From assembly GCA_030429345.1 (NCBI GenBank), contig JAUIFJ010000017.1, positions 1 through 64,000 of the forward strand: DNA of 64,000 nucleotides. The letters run 5' to 3'. Both the position numbers and the translations under genes were made by a program. Below the pieces are notes generated by a model. The model was not told the origin of the DNA and made no database searches. It was given only the letters and a program-made list of their open reading frames with translations. The DNA is from a bacterium (lineage in GTDB: Bacteria > CAIWAD01). Positions 54,689 through 64,000 of this stretch are shown piece by piece (within the stretch, counting starts at the first letter, position 1; each line of letters starts with the position of its first letter).

Positions 54689-55029
54689 AGGTCACTCCGT
54701 GAATTGGACCCGTTTCCGAAAACGGATAACCCCTTCCACGCGTACTTCAACACGCGGAAGGCCCCTTCGGGCCATCGAACTGGAATGGCGAATTGCCTGG
54801 TTTTGCTGCCATCGGAAGAGCAAAAGTCATACCGAAGCAACCGTATTCGCAGAGTGCTGTTTTTCAAGTTCTTGGTTAAGGGAGCTGCCCTGGCGGGTGT
54901 ACAGGATCAGGATAGGGCATGGCCGATTCAAACCACCCTGGTGCAGAAAGCCCCGCCGTCCGCAAGGGACGACGGGGCCTGGATGACTGAGCAGGAAGAA
55001 GCGATAACGCGCCTCTCCGTGCAAGGGTT
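54689..55029 (-). other. Gap between two secreted-protein genes
   Basis: This 341-bp gap holds the terminator of the LTD-protein gene (54945-54978) and otherwise appears to be leader DNA for the FG-GAP gene. I see no gene in it. A lower-GC stretch (54780-54880) may hold the promoter, but no clear -10/-35 pair stands out. Confidence 0.6.
54945..54978 (-). terminator. Terminator after the LTD-protein gene
   Basis: On the minus strand a 12-bp stem (54967-54978 with 54950-54961, one G-U pair, CTTGC loop) is followed by a short TTTCT run. It lies about 50 nt past the stop of the LTD protein and reads in the same direction as that gene. Confidence 0.75.
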
Positions 55030-57657
55030 CTAGTTGGTCGCTTCGACCCAGTAGAACCAGGGGCCGGTGCCCAGGGCGCCGGCATCGGTGTAGCCCAGGG
55101 TGGCGGTGCTGCCGACCATCACGAAGCCGCTGTAGGCGTCCGCGCTGCGGTAGACATTGTAGTTGGTGGCGCCGTCGACGGCGGTCCAGCTCAGCTCGAT
55201 GTCATTGCTGTTGACGCTGATGCTGAGAACGGTCGGATCCAGCTCGGTGGGTCCGGTGACGTCGAACTGGTCGCGGGGCAGCAGCTGGTAGCCGCTGTAG
55301 TGCGGGGCGCTGCTGTCGAACTGGCTGACCAGGCCCACCAGGTCCACGGTGCCGGCGGGCAGGATGAACTGGTCCGGGGTGCCGTCAATGTCATAGGCCA
55401 GGTCGCGGTCGATGCGGACCACGATCTGCACGCCGTCGGCGTCGCAGAGGTAGTCGTTGCCGCTGCCGGTGATCGTCACCTGACCGGTTTCCGGGAAGGT
55501 CACCTCGCTGATGACGACCAGGTGGGCCTCCATGGCTTCGATGGCCAGGCTGTCGTTGAAGGTGCTGGCGGCCAGGGGCTCGGGCGTCGGCGCGGGGTTG
55601 CCCGTGCTGATCACGCTGATCGTCGGGGAGCTGCTCAGCTGGGACAGGCCGTTGTAATGGGTCACCTCGCCGGTGGCCTCGATCACGTCGCCGGGCTGCA
55701 GGTCCAGGTCGTAGACGTCGCCGCCGAAGACGCAGGTGGCGCCGGTCTCGTCCATCATGTAAATCGGGCCGCCGGCATTGAAGACCGCGCCGGCCAGGAC
55801 CGTGCCGCAGATCATGCGGATCTCGCCGTTCAGCGGGCTGAGGCCGTCGGCATTGTCGGCGGCGACCTCGCTGATGTCAATGCAGCTCAGCGGGGCGGAA
55901 ACGGTGTAGCTCAGGGTGCTGCTGGTGCTGCTGTCCATGTCGTCGTCGGTGGCGACCACGTAGTACTCGACCATGGCGCCCTCGGCCTGGGGAGCGATGA
56001 CCGCGCTCCAGGTGTCGCCCATGGCGCTCATGGCCAGGGTGTTGAGGCTGCCGGCGTCGACAGTGTAGTTCAGCTCCACGCCGGTGACGGTGCCATCGCT
56101 ATCGACGGCATCGACGCTGACGGTGACCGGGTCCGTGTTGCTCGGGAAATCCGGGCTGTGCATCAGGTTGGAAATAGCCGGGGGCAGGTTGCCGCCGCCG
56201 ACGGGCACATCGGCCTGGAAGCGGGGCAGCAGCTGGTAGCCTTCCGTGTGCGGAGCGCTGAAGTCGAACTGGCCCAGCACGCCGGTGACGGTGGTCGGAC
56301 CGGAGGGCAGGATGAACTGGCTCATCTCGTCGCCCAGGTCGCTGTCGATGCGCACGGTGATGGTGTCCACGCCGACGGTGGCCAGGAAATTCTGGCTGCT
56401 GGAAACGTCCTGCACGCCAGGGGTCAGGAACTCTACGTTCTCGACGCTGATCAGGTAGGCCTCGTTGGCCTCGTTGAACTCGGCGGGAGTGATCACGGTC
56501 GGGGCGGGCACGGGATTGCCGCTGCTGATCACGGTGAAGGAGCCGGTCGGGTAGAGTTCCGTCAGGCCGTTGTAGAAGTCCAGCTCGCCGACCATGACCA
56601 CGCTGTCGCCGATGGCGCACTCGGCATTGGTGAAGAGCTCACTGTAGAAGGCCATGGCGCCGCTGCTGGTCTGCAGGTAGCCGGGACCGGGATCACCGAA
56701 CTCGTGGGCCACGGTCACGATGCCGCAGAGCTGCTGGACCGAGTACAGGTTGACCGGCACCTCGTCGGCGTCCTGCACGCGCATGTCCGCAGCGATGTCG
56801 CCGCAGGACAGGCTCTCCGACGTATAGGAGAAGGTGGCGCTGGTGCTGGTCTCCATGTCGTTGTCTGTGGCCTCGATGTAGTACTCGACCATGGAGCCCT
56901 CGGGCTGCATGGGAATCTCGGCCTCGTACTGCACGCGGGCCGCGCTGATGGTCATGTCGAGCACGACCGGCGTGCCGCTGTCGACGGTGTAGACCAGGTC
57001 CACGTTGTCCAGGGTGCCGTTGTCGGCGACTTCGGCGGTGACGAATACGTCATCGGAAGGCGTCGGGGCAACCGGGGTCTGGGTCACGCCGGTGATCGAG
57101 GGGGCCGTGGAGGGCGCAAAGCCCGGGGTGCCCAGGTCGCCGTCTCCGTAGGGCTGGGTGGAGGTGCCCCAGCTGGTGTTCACGTTGTTGTCGCTGTTCA
57201 GGTCCAGCAGGAACATGGAGGCCCCGTTGGGGTCCGGCCAGCCGGCGCCGTCATCATACTCGACACGGTCGACCTCGGTAGGGCCGTCCACGAGGATGAT
57301 CTCGTCGTCTCCGTTGGACAGCTGGAAGGCACTAGTCCACACGTAATCCACCGGCACACCGCCGTTGGTGCCCGTGTCGCCATTGACGCCGAAGACGACG
57401 AAGTCGCCAGCGGCGACGATCAGGCTGGACTCGACCGTGAAGGTGTTGCTGCTATTGTCCGAAAAGACCAGGCCCTGCATCTCGATCGGGGAAGCGGTGG
57501 CATTGTAGACCTCGAACCACTCACCGGCGCTGTCAAAAACAGCCGAAGGGTTCTGCATGATCTCGGAAATGACCAGGTCGCCCTCGCCGACGGCCCACGC
57601 GGACATCGCGCAGCCCAGGGACAGGGTGACACCAAGGAGCTTGGCACCAAAGGCCAT
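55030..57657 (-). CDS. Secreted lamin-tail-domain repeat protein
   Basis: This 875-residue exported protein has a signal peptide (LGVTLSLGCAMSAWA). It has a lamin-tail domain (LTD, about residues 25-165: DLVISEIMQNPSAVFDSAGE) and two copies of a long module. Each module is an Ig-like domain (DLVYTVDSGTPVVLD; ELNYTVDAGSLNTLA, each ending EYYxxATDxDMxxSTS) followed by an OB-fold-like domain (VVMVGELDFYNGLTELYPT; VIEATGEVTHYNGLSQLSSS). A fibronectin-like C-terminus follows. A very strong ribosome site (AGGAGG six bases before ATG 57657) suggests high expression. The function may be surface attachment or nucleic-acid or glycan binding. Confidence 0.85.
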   Translation of the reverse strand: MAFGAKLLGVTLSLGCAMSAWAVGEGDLVISEIMQNPSAVFDSAGEWFEVYNATASPIEMQGLVFSDNSSNTFTVESSLIVAAGDFVVFGVNGDTGTNGGVPVDYVWTSAFQLSNGDDEIILVDGPTEVDRVEYDDGAGWPDPNGASMFLLDLNSDNNVNTSWGTSTQPYGDGDLGTPGFAPSTAPSITGVTQTPVAPTPSDDVFVTAEVADNGTLDNVDLVYTVDSGTPVVLDMTISAARVQYEAEIPMQPEGSMVEYYIEATDNDMETSTSATFSYTSESLSCGDIAADMRVQDADEVPVNLYSVQQLCGIVTVAHEFGDPGPGYLQTSSGAMAFYSELFTNAECAIGDSVVMVGELDFYNGLTELYPTGSFTVISSGNPVPAPTVITPAEFNEANEAYLISVENVEFLTPGVQDVSSSQNFLATVGVDTITVRIDSDLGDEMSQFILPSGPTTVTGVLGQFDFSAPHTEGYQLLPRFQADVPVGGGNLPPAISNLMHSPDFPSNTDPVTVSVDAVDSDGTVTGVELNYTVDAGSLNTLAMSAMGDTWSAVIAPQAEGAMVEYYVVATDDDMDSSTSSTLSYTVSAPLSCIDISEVAADNADGLSPLNGEIRMICGTVLAGAVFNAGGPIYMMDETGATCVFGGDVYDLDLQPGDVIEATGEVTHYNGLSQLSSSPTISVISTGNPAPTPEPLAASTFNDSLAIEAMEAHLVVISEVTFPETGQVTITGSGNDYLCDADGVQIVVRIDRDLAYDIDGTPDQFILPAGTVDLVGLVSQFDSSAPHYSGYQLLPRDQFDVTGPTELDPTVLSISVNSNDIELSWTAVDGATNYNVYRSADAYSGFVMVGSTATLGYTDAGALGTGPWFYWVEATN

Positions 57658-58085
57658 TGCGTACCTCCTACAGGATTTTCATTGAAATGGATTGGTTTGC
57701 AAAGAGTCGATCGAAAACCCGCGGACCATCAACAGCCGCACTGTCTTCGATCCTGGACAAAGAGCAAAAGCTATGCCCTTGAGAGGCCTCCTGTGGCCAA
57801 TGAGCCGGAAGCAACAGGATTCTAACCACCGACTGACAACTCTGTCTTTAGCCTGCGCAATATCAGCTACTTAGTCCTGGCTTCTTTTCGGCCACCGGGC
57901 AGGCAAACATTCTCCAAATCCTGCCTTCCCCGAAGGGGAGGTCAGGACGAGGCCTGCCGGCTGTCCAAGGTCGGGCGGGCGGAGTCCAATTTCGGGCGAA
58001 GGGAGGCTTTTTTGCTTGACAGGAGTTGCGCAGAACACTAAGGCCCGAAGGTGAGGCAGTACACGAAAAGGGCACAGGGGACAAG
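57658..58085. other. Intergenic gap without a gene
   Basis: About 430 bp separates the LTD gene from the tRNA terminator. It includes the AGGAGG ribosome site of the LTD gene (57664-57669 region, minus strand) and its presumed leader and promoter. No gene or RNA is recognisable elsewhere in it. Base composition is somewhat lower in GC near 57690-57860. Confidence 0.5.
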
Positions 58086-58124
58086 CTGGAAAAAGAAAGA
58101 GCCTGCTCTGGGGGAGCAGGCTCT
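58086..58124 (-). terminator. Intrinsic terminator after tRNA-Pro
   Basis: On the minus strand an 11-bp stem (58114-58124 with 58098-58108, five-base loop) is followed by a T-rich run (TTTCTTTTTCC). It lies 16 nt after the tRNA 3' end and reads in the same direction, a textbook rho-independent terminator. A GTATAC word (58126-58131) sits between. Confidence 0.92.
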
Positions 58125-58139
58125 CGTATACAATGAAAA

Positions 58140-58511
<372 letters not shown>

Positions 58512-58601
58512 GATCTGGCCTTCTCCCACTGGCCACCGTTCCGGCGGCAGATGAGAAGGCTGAACATAGCGAATGCGGGAAATGGATGCAACGAAGAGGG
58601 C

Positions 58602-59396
58602 TCAGGACTTGCGCCGCGAGGCGACCCAGGCCGATAGCGCGGCCCCGCGGGCGGCCCAGCGCTGCCGGCGGTCCGGCAGAGTGCCGGCGAGCAGCGAACG
58701 CAGCTCCTGCGGTCCATGGCTGTCGTAGAGCATGCAGCGGGGCAGGTCGAAGAGCCCTTCTCCGCCGAAGCGCCCCAGGCCCAGCCGCAGTCCGGCCGCG
58801 CTGGCCAGATGCCTCGCCCGGCGATCGCTCAGCCCATAGGGCCAGCTGATCACCTTGACCAGCTGGTCGAAGCGCAGCTCCAGCTCGGCGCGCGCGCTGA
58901 CCAGTTCCGCGTCCAGTTGCTCCAGGTCCAGCCCGACAAGGGGCCGATGGCTGCGGCCGTGCAGCCCCAGGCTCCAGCCCTCTTCCAGCAGGATGGCGAT
59001 CTGTTCTTCGCTCATGTGGGTGCGCGCGCGCAGACGGGGAGCCGGGTCCCAGTTCGCCTTGCGGCCGATGTAGTCGAGCACGGGGAACAGCGTGGCCTGG
59101 TAGCCCGCCTCCCGCAGCAGGGGGCGGGCATGGTGGTATACGCCCTCGTAGGCGTCGTCGAAGACCAGCAGGACCGTTCTCTCCCCGGGGGCCGCGCGCC
59201 CCTGGCCTTCCACCCAGTGCTCCAGGCCCAGGGAGCGGTAGCCTTCCTGCTGCAGCGTCTCCAGCTGGCGGGAGAATGTTTCCGGTGATACACGGGTCGG
59301 CGAGGGAAGGAAGCCCGGCGCGATCTCGTGCCAGCAGAGCACGGGGACCGCCTGCCCGCCTTCCTCCGCCTGGCCGAGTCCTTCGCGCAGATCCAC
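58602..59396 (-). CDS. Polysaccharide deacetylase family protein
   Basis: This 264-residue NodB-fold enzyme removes acetyl groups from glycans such as peptidoglycan or poly-GlcNAc. The catalytic motif is VLLVFDDAYEGVYHHA (Asp-Asp), with the metal ligands in SLGLHGRSHRPL (His-x3-His). There is no signal peptide in the usual place. The start is GTG 59396, three bases past the dut stop, so the protein is probably co-expressed with dut. Confidence 0.88.
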   Translation of the reverse strand: MDLREGLGQAEEGGQAVPVLCWHEIAPGFLPSPTRVSPETFSRQLETLQQEGYRSLGLEHWVEGQGRAAPGERTVLLVFDDAYEGVYHHARPLLREAGYQATLFPVLDYIGRKANWDPAPRLRARTHMSEEQIAILLEEGWSLGLHGRSHRPLVGLDLEQLDAELVSARAELELRFDQLVKVISWPYGLSDRRARHLASAAGLRLGLGRFGGEGLFDLPRCMLYDSHGPQELRSLLAGTLPDRRQRWAARGAALSAWVASRRKS

Positions 59397-59398
59397 GC

Positions 59399-59842
59399 TC
59401 AGCGCCCCGTGTGACCGAAGCCGCCGCTGCCGCGACGGGTCTCGTCGAGTTCGTCCACGGGCAGCAGCCGCGCCTGCTCCACCTTGACCAGCGCCGCCTG
59501 GCAGATGCGCATGCCACGTGTAATACAAAAATCCTCGCGGCCCAGGTTGCCCAGGATCACCTGGACCTCGCCGCGGTAGTCGCTGTCGATGGTTCCCGGG
59601 CTGTTGGGAACGATCAGGCCGTGCTTGAGCGCCAGGCCGCTGCGCGGTCGGATCTGCAGCTCGTGGCCCTGCGGCACGGCGAACTGCAGGCCGGTCGGCA
59701 CCAGCAGGATCTCGCCCGGCGGCAGGCGCAGCTCGTCCTCCACCGCCGCCAGCAGGTCCATGGCGGCGCTGCCCGGCGTCTGGTAGGCGGGCAGGGGCAG
59801 GCCGCGGCCGTGTTCCAGCACGCGGATCTTGCAGTCGATCAT
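59399..59842 (-). CDS. dut: dUTP pyrophosphatase
   Basis: This 147-residue enzyme turns dUTP into dUMP, keeping uracil out of DNA. All five motifs are visible: [41 protein letters not shown] and [10 protein letters not shown] (the usual G-S-T replaced by G-H-T). Its ATG 59842 overlaps the protease stop by 4 nt (ATGA). It forms an operon with the M16 peptidase upstream and the deacetylase downstream. Confidence 0.96.
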   Translation of the reverse strand: MIDCKIRVLEHGRGLPLPAYQTPGSAAMDLLAAVEDELRLPPGEILLVPTGLQFAVPQGHELQIRPRSGLALKHGLIVPNSPGTIDSDYRGEVQVILGNLGREDFCITRGMRICQAALVKVEQARLLPVDELDETRRGSGGFGHTGR

Positions 59843-61071
59843 GTGTCCTCCCCGATGATGACGGATTCGTGGAACCCTTCCGGTTGCAGCCAGCGCCGGG
59901 CGCAGTCGGCCAGGGGCTCGCGGCTGCGGGCGCCCAGGCGGGCGGCGATCTGCGCGCTGTCCAGCGGCTCGAGCCGCGCCAGTTCCCGCCGGGCCAGGCG
60001 CTGCAGGCGGTTGCCGCTCTGCTCGTCGGCAATGGCCAGGGCGCCCAGCAGCTGGCGCCGGGTGCGCAGCACTTCCTCTTCCGTCGGCCCCTTGTCGGCC
60101 AGGCGGGACAGCTCCCCGGCGAGCAGAGCGCGCGCTTCCTGCAGGCGGCTCTCGTCGCAGGCCAGGTAGACGCCGAGCAGGCTGCAGCGCTCGTGCAGGT
60201 CGAGCCAGCTGAAGATGCTGTAGCACAGGGCCCGCTCCTCGCGCAGCTCGACGAAGAGCCGGCTGCTCATGCCTTCGCCGAGCAGGGTGTTGAGGAAGGC
60301 CAGCTGGCCGTAGTCCTCGCTGCCGTAGACCGGGCCGGGACGCATGACCTGCAGGTGCGCCTGCAGGGCGGCGGCTCGCCGGTGGATCACGCGGCCCGGC
60401 TGGACGGGCTCCGGACAGGGGCTGTGGGCCTCCTCCCCGGCACGAAGGTCGCCGAAAAGCGCCTCCGCGCGGCGGACCAGGGCGGCGTGTGCCACAGGAC
60501 CGCTGCAGGCCAGCACCAGGTTGCGCCCCCTCAGCAGGCGGTCGTGGAAGCGCGTCAGCGTCCCGCGATCGATGGCCGCCACGCTCGCCTCGTCGCCCTG
60601 CACCGGGCGGCCGAAGGCCTGCCCCGGGTAGAGGTCCTCGTAGAGCAGGTCGCCCAGCTCGTCCTCCGGGCTTTCGGCGACCATGCGGATCTCGTCGACG
60701 ATTACCGAAAGCTCGCGTTCCAGGTCTTCGGCATCCAGCCGGGAATCGCGGATCATCTCGGCCAGCAGGTCGAGGCAGGGTTCCCAGTCGCCGGCCGGCA
60801 GGCTGCAGTAGAGGCTCGTGTCACATCGTCCGGTGGCGGCGTTCAACAGGCCGCCGCGGCCCTCGATCTCCGCGCTGAGCCCGAAGGCCGTGTGACGGGA
60901 GGTGCCCTTGAAGAGCATGTGCTCGAGCACATGGCAGATGCCGCCGGGCACGCCCGTTTCGGCGCTGCTACCCTCGCGGAACCAGAGCCCCAGGCTGGCG
61001 ACCTGCCCCGGAAGGTTCTCGCTGATCACCGTGACTCCGTTGGGAAGCACGCTGCGTTCGATTGTCGGCAT
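59839..61071 (-). CDS. M16 zinc peptidase
   Basis: This 410-residue protease belongs to the M16 (pitrilysin/processing-peptidase) family. The inverted zinc motif HVLEH is at 47-51 (His47, Glu50, His51) and the distal ligand Glu127 lies in [10 protein letters not shown], 76 residues beyond. The C-terminal half is the paired M16_C domain. It is cytosolic or loosely associated, as no signal peptide is present. Together with the upstream rpsO-pnp pair this resembles the conserved pnp-M16-dut cluster of many bacteria. Confidence 0.94.
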   Translation of the reverse strand: MPTIERSVLPNGVTVISENLPGQVASLGLWFREGSSAETGVPGGICHVLEHMLFKGTSRHTAFGLSAEIEGRGGLLNAATGRCDTSLYCSLPAGDWEPCLDLLAEMIRDSRLDAEDLERELSVIVDEIRMVAESPEDELGDLLYEDLYPGQAFGRPVQGDEASVAAIDRGTLTRFHDRLLRGRNLVLACSGPVAHAALVRRAEALFGDLRAGEEAHSPCPEPVQPGRVIHRRAAALQAHLQVMRPGPVYGSEDYGQLAFLNTLLGEGMSSRLFVELREERALCYSIFSWLDLHERCSLLGVYLACDESRLQEARALLAGELSRLADKGPTEEEVLRTRRQLLGALAIADEQSGNRLQRLARRELARLEPLDSAQIAARLGARSREPLADCARRWLQPEGFHESVIIGEDT

Positions 61072-61144
61072 GTCTCTCTCTACAGGTCAGGATGCAGACA
61101 GGAGTCGCCGTCGACTCCGGTCGAGGTGCAGGCCGCTACGAGAA

Positions 61145-61174
61145 AAGGCGGAACCGTGTTCCCGGTTCCGCCTT
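61145..61174 (-). terminator. Intrinsic terminator after pnp
   Basis: On the minus strand an 11-bp perfect stem (61164-61174 with 61145-61155, 8-nt loop) is followed by TTTTC. It lies 25 nt past the pnp stop and reads with it, separating pnp from the protease operon. Confidence 0.9.
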
Positions 61175-61199
61175 CGTGTGTCGTACACTTCCTGGCGGT

Positions 61200-63422
61200 C
61201 TAGCGCCGGCCGCCGCGGTCCCGGCCTCCGCCGCCTCCGCGCCCGCCGCGGTCACGGTCACGACCGCCGCCTCCGCGGGGTCCGCGGTCGCCGTCCCGAC
61301 GCTCGCCGCGCGGCTCGCGGGGACGCTCGGTCCAGCCCTCGGGCTTGGGCATCAGGGCCCGTCGGCTGAGCGACAGCTTGCCGCCCTCGGCCTCCTTCAG
61401 CAGGACCGTCACCTTGTCGCCGACCTTGAGCACGTCCTCGACGCGCTCCGTGCGCTGGTAGTCGATCTCGCTGATGTGCAGCAGGCCTTCGCGGCCGGGC
61501 ATGATCTCGACGAAGGCGCCGAAGGTCTGAATGCCGACCACCTTGCCTTCGTAGGTCGCGCCGACCTCGGGTTCGGCGACCAGGCTCTTGATCCACTCCA
61601 TGGCCTGCTTCATGCTGTCGCCGTTGTCGCTGGCCACGGTGACCTTGCCGTCGTTCTCGATGTCGATCGAGGTGCCGGTGGCGTCGGTGATCTCGCGGAT
61701 CATCTTGCCGCCGGGCCCGATCACCATGCCGATCTTGTCGATGGGAATCATCACGAACTCGAGGCGCGGCGCGTAGGCGCTCAGCTCGCTGCGGGTCTCT
61801 TGGATCGCCTCGGCCATCTTGCCCAGGATGTGGGCGCGGCCCTCGCGGGCCTGGTTCAGCGCGCGCTCCATGATCTCGTAGGACAGGCCGTCGATCTTGA
61901 TGTCCATCTGGAAGGCGGTGATGCCCTCGCTGGTGCCGCAGACCTTGAAGTCCATGTCGCCCAGGTGGTCCTCGTCGCCGAGGATGTCACTCAGGATCGC
62001 AATGTCCTCGCCTTCCTTGATCAGGCCCATGGCGATGCCCGCAACGGGACGGTGCATGGGCACGCCGGCGGCCATCATCGCCATGGAGCCGGCGCAGACC
62101 GTGGCCATGGAGCTGGAGCCGTTGCTTTCCAGCACCTCGCTCACGTAGCGGATCGTATACGGGAAGTTCTCGCGGTCGATCATGCGCTTGAGGGCGCGCT
62201 CGGCCAGGTTGCCGTGGCCGATCTCGCGGCGGCTGGTGCCGGGACGCTTGACCTCGCCCACGCAGAAGGGCGGGAAATTGTAATGCAGCATGAAGCCGCG
62301 CGTGATGTCGCCGAAGATGCCGTCCAGGCGCTGCTCGTCGCGCTTGGTGCCCAGCGTGATCGCTCCCAGGGCCTGGGTCTGGCCGCGGGTGAAGAGCGCG
62401 CTGCCGTGGGCGCGGGGCAGCAGGTCCGTCTCACAGGCGATGGGGCGGATCTGGGTTGTCTCACGACCGTCCAGGCGGCGTCCCTTGCCGGTGATGTTGC
62501 CGCGCATGACGTCCTTCATGCGGTCGTGGATCAGCTCCGAGGCCAGCGAGGCGGCTTCCTCGAGCTTGTCCGCGTCTTCCGCGTAGGGAGCGAGCACTCG
62601 CTCCTTGCAGGCCTTGATGGCGACCTTGCGCTCGGCCTTTCCGGCGATCGAGCAGATCTCGTCCATGTCCTTCTCGACCTCGGCGGCCAGGGCGGCCTTC
62701 AGCTGCTCGTCGACTTCCGGAGGGCTGACCACCCACTTCTCGGGGGTGGGCAGATCAGCGAGCATGCTTTCCTGCAGGTCGATGATCAGGCGGATCTTCT
62801 CGTGGGCGAAGCGAATGATCTCCAGCAGTTCGCCTTCGCTGATCTCGGCGCTCTCGCCTTCGACCATGGCGATGTTGTCGCGGGTCGCGGCCACCACCAC
62901 CTCGATGTCGCTGGCTTCTTCCTGCTCCTGGGTCGGGAAGACGACCAGCTGACCGTCTACGCGGCCCACGTTGACGCTCGCCACGGGAGTGTGGAAGGGC
63001 AGCACGCTGGAGCACAGCGCCAGGCTGGCGCCGCAGGTGGCCAGCGCGCCGGGGTGGGTCGCGCCGTCATAGCTGATCACTTCGGCCATGATCTGGGTCT
63101 CGTTCATGAAGCCGTCGGCGAAGAGCGGACGCAGCGGACGGTCGATCAGGCGGCAGGCCAGCACTTCGCGCTCGCTGGGACGGGCCTCGCGCTTGAAATA
63201 GCCGCCGGGGATGCGGCCGGCCGAGTACTGCTTTTCCTTGTACTCGACGGACAGGGGAAAGAAGTCCTGTCCGGGGCGGGTGCTGTCCAGGGCGCAGGCC
63301 GTGGTCAGCACGATGGTGTCTTCCAGGCGGATCCAGCAGGCACCGTGCGCCTGCTTGGCCACCTTGCCGACCTGCATGGTCAGCGTGCGTCCATCCAGCT
63401 GGATGGATTTCTCGATCATCAT
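61200..63422 (-). CDS. pnp: Polynucleotide phosphorylase
   Basis: This 740-residue enzyme degrades RNA 3' to 5' with phosphate and forms part of the degradosome. Both RNase PH domains are seen (LEDTIVLTTACALDSTRPGQ; FTRGQTQALGAITLGTK), then KH (GPGGKMIREITDATG) and S1 (YEGKVVGIQTFGAFVEIMPG) domains. A Gly/Arg/Asp-rich tail from about residue 705 (GDRGPRGGGGRDRD...) is a disordered extension, probably RNA- or protein-binding. Starts at ATG 63422 (or 63419), with AGGAG upstream. Confidence 0.96.
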   Translation of the reverse strand: MMIEKSIQLDGRTLTMQVGKVAKQAHGACWIRLEDTIVLTTACALDSTRPGQDFFPLSVEYKEKQYSAGRIPGGYFKREARPSEREVLACRLIDRPLRPLFADGFMNETQIMAEVISYDGATHPGALATCGASLALCSSVLPFHTPVASVNVGRVDGQLVVFPTQEQEEASDIEVVVAATRDNIAMVEGESAEISEGELLEIIRFAHEKIRLIIDLQESMLADLPTPEKWVVSPPEVDEQLKAALAAEVEKDMDEICSIAGKAERKVAIKACKERVLAPYAEDADKLEEAASLASELIHDRMKDVMRGNITGKGRRLDGRETTQIRPIACETDLLPRAHGSALFTRGQTQALGAITLGTKRDEQRLDGIFGDITRGFMLHYNFPPFCVGEVKRPGTSRREIGHGNLAERALKRMIDRENFPYTIRYVSEVLESNGSSSMATVCAGSMAMMAAGVPMHRPVAGIAMGLIKEGEDIAILSDILGDEDHLGDMDFKVCGTSEGITAFQMDIKIDGLSYEIMERALNQAREGRAHILGKMAEAIQETRSELSAYAPRLEFVMIPIDKIGMVIGPGGKMIREITDATGTSIDIENDGKVTVASDNGDSMKQAMEWIKSLVAEPEVGATYEGKVVGIQTFGAFVEIMPGREGLLHISEIDYQRTERVEDVLKVGDKVTVLLKEAEGGKLSLSRRALMPKPEGWTERPREPRGERRDGDRGPRGGGGRDRDRGGRGGGGGRDRGGRR

Positions 63423-63498
63423 TTGATCTCCTGGTGTTGCGGAAGGCTGTTTGCTTCACGCAGCCCTGAATTCCGACCGGAACCAGAGGCACACCGGC

Positions 63499-63618
63499 GG
63501 GAGCACGACGCGGAAAACCGCGCGATGCTCCCACCGTTGTGCCAGTGCTCCAGCCAAAAAGCACAATCGCTTCGCCGGGGGGTCTCCCGGGGGTCCGGGC
63601 GAATCCCGGCGAAGCGAT
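63499..63618 (-). promoter_or_regulatory. Paired hairpins in the rpsO-pnp spacer
   Basis: Two stem-loops lie in the 253-bp spacer before pnp. One has a 14-bp perfect stem (63566-63579 with 63605-63618). The other, 63499-63532, has nested 7-bp and 5-bp stems with an AAAA loop. In E. coli a hairpin in the pnp leader is cut by RNase III and lets PNPase regulate itself; this arrangement suggests a similar control or a weak terminator for rpsO, but this is inferred. Confidence 0.65.
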
Positions 63619-63675
63619 GACGGGTCAGGCCGTCAACACGACGCAAAGGTCGGAGTGGATCTGTGATCCACGGAG

Positions 63676-63948
63676 TTAACGGCGCAGTCCAAGCTGCTTG
63701 ATGAGGGCGCGATAGCCTTCCAGGTCGCGGCTCATCATGTAATTCAACAGACGCCGGCGCTTGCCGACCAGCATCAGCAGCCCGCGGGTGCTGTGGTGGT
63801 CCTTGGGATTCGCCTTGGCGTGCTCGGTCAGGTTGACGATGCGCTCGGTGAGAATGGCGATCTGCACCTTGGTGTTGCCGGTGTCTTCGCCGTTGGCGCC
63901 GTACTCGGCGGCCAGTTCGACCGTGCGCTCTTTGGTGATGGTGGACAT
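63676..63948 (-). CDS. rpsO: Ribosomal protein S15
   Basis: This 90-residue ribosomal protein binds 16S rRNA and begins MSTITKERTVELAAEYGANG. The helical hallmark LTERIVNLTEHAKANPKDHH and STRGLLMLVGKRRRLLNYMM is complete, as is YRALIKQLGLRR at the end. ATG 63948 is preceded by AAGGAG (63953-63958 region, minus strand). It is followed by pnp, the order seen in most bacteria. Confidence 0.97.
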   Translation of the reverse strand: MSTITKERTVELAAEYGANGEDTGNTKVQIAILTERIVNLTEHAKANPKDHHSTRGLLMLVGKRRRLLNYMMSRDLEGYRALIKQLGLRR

Positions 63949-64000
63949 GCAGTGCTCCTTTGTCGTCCAGGGTCAGTCCGGCGGATGCTCAGGATCCCTT

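Overview
The window is a GC-rich, densely packed bacterial chromosome segment from a Gram-negative organism. It encodes a complete Tol-Pal envelope system, several lipoproteins, a PorV/PorQ-like outer-membrane protein, and two related (now broken) genes ending in a type IX-like 'FPNPFN' C-terminal sorting domain. Together with a DUF2723/TMEM260-type membrane protein, an alternative GlmU-like nucleotidyltransferase and several large secreted repeat proteins, this points to a lineage of the FCB superphylum (Bacteroidota and relatives, including its uncultured candidate phyla). The phylum cannot be fixed from this sequence alone.

Layout. 70-3669: a four-gene operon for a sodium-pumping biotin-dependent decarboxylase (methylmalonyl-CoA type). 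3670-4160: a non-coding nested inverted repeat. 4161-7096: a PorV-like protein, a DHH phosphoesterase and a lipoprotein. 7249-12009: an accessory island with two decayed copies of a sorting-domain gene, a higBA toxin-antitoxin pair and a duplicated fragment of the neighbouring amidase gene. 12086-21231: a DUF2339 membrane protein, then a translationally coupled cluster (cdsA, PP2C phosphatase, birA, coaX, HEAT protein, amidase). 21461-28021: a PpiD/SurA-like foldase and a 1512-residue secreted repeat protein. 28047-30755: a DUF2723 protein and a small DUF2007-like protein. 30851-39033: a Tol-Pal operon containing a cation-efflux gene, preceded by a GlcD-like oxidase and a GlmU-like enzyme. 39078-40716: parAB. 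40885-46648: two VOC proteins, SlyD, an FdhF/YdeP-like molybdoenzyme with FdhD, a DUF2442 protein and a DUF6624-like protein. 46763-57657: a vWA fusion protein, YciA thioesterase, GluQ, SppA and two secreted proteins. 58140-63948: tRNA-Pro(GGG), a MerR regulator, a polysaccharide deacetylase, dUTPase, an M16 protease, and the rpsO-pnp pair.

Themes. Much of the window serves the envelope: Tol-Pal (division and outer-membrane integrity), amidase and deacetylase (wall and glycan remodelling), CdsA (phospholipid precursor), PpiD/SurA and SppA (protein quality control), and several surface proteins. MmdC needs BirA for biotinylation, and BirA lies in the window.

No CRISPR array, prophage or transposase was found. 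The strongest unexplained signal is a window-wide excess of GTATAC and related GT(N2-3)AC words, often spelled with codons that look unusual for such GC-rich genes. The most dynamic region is 7249-12009.
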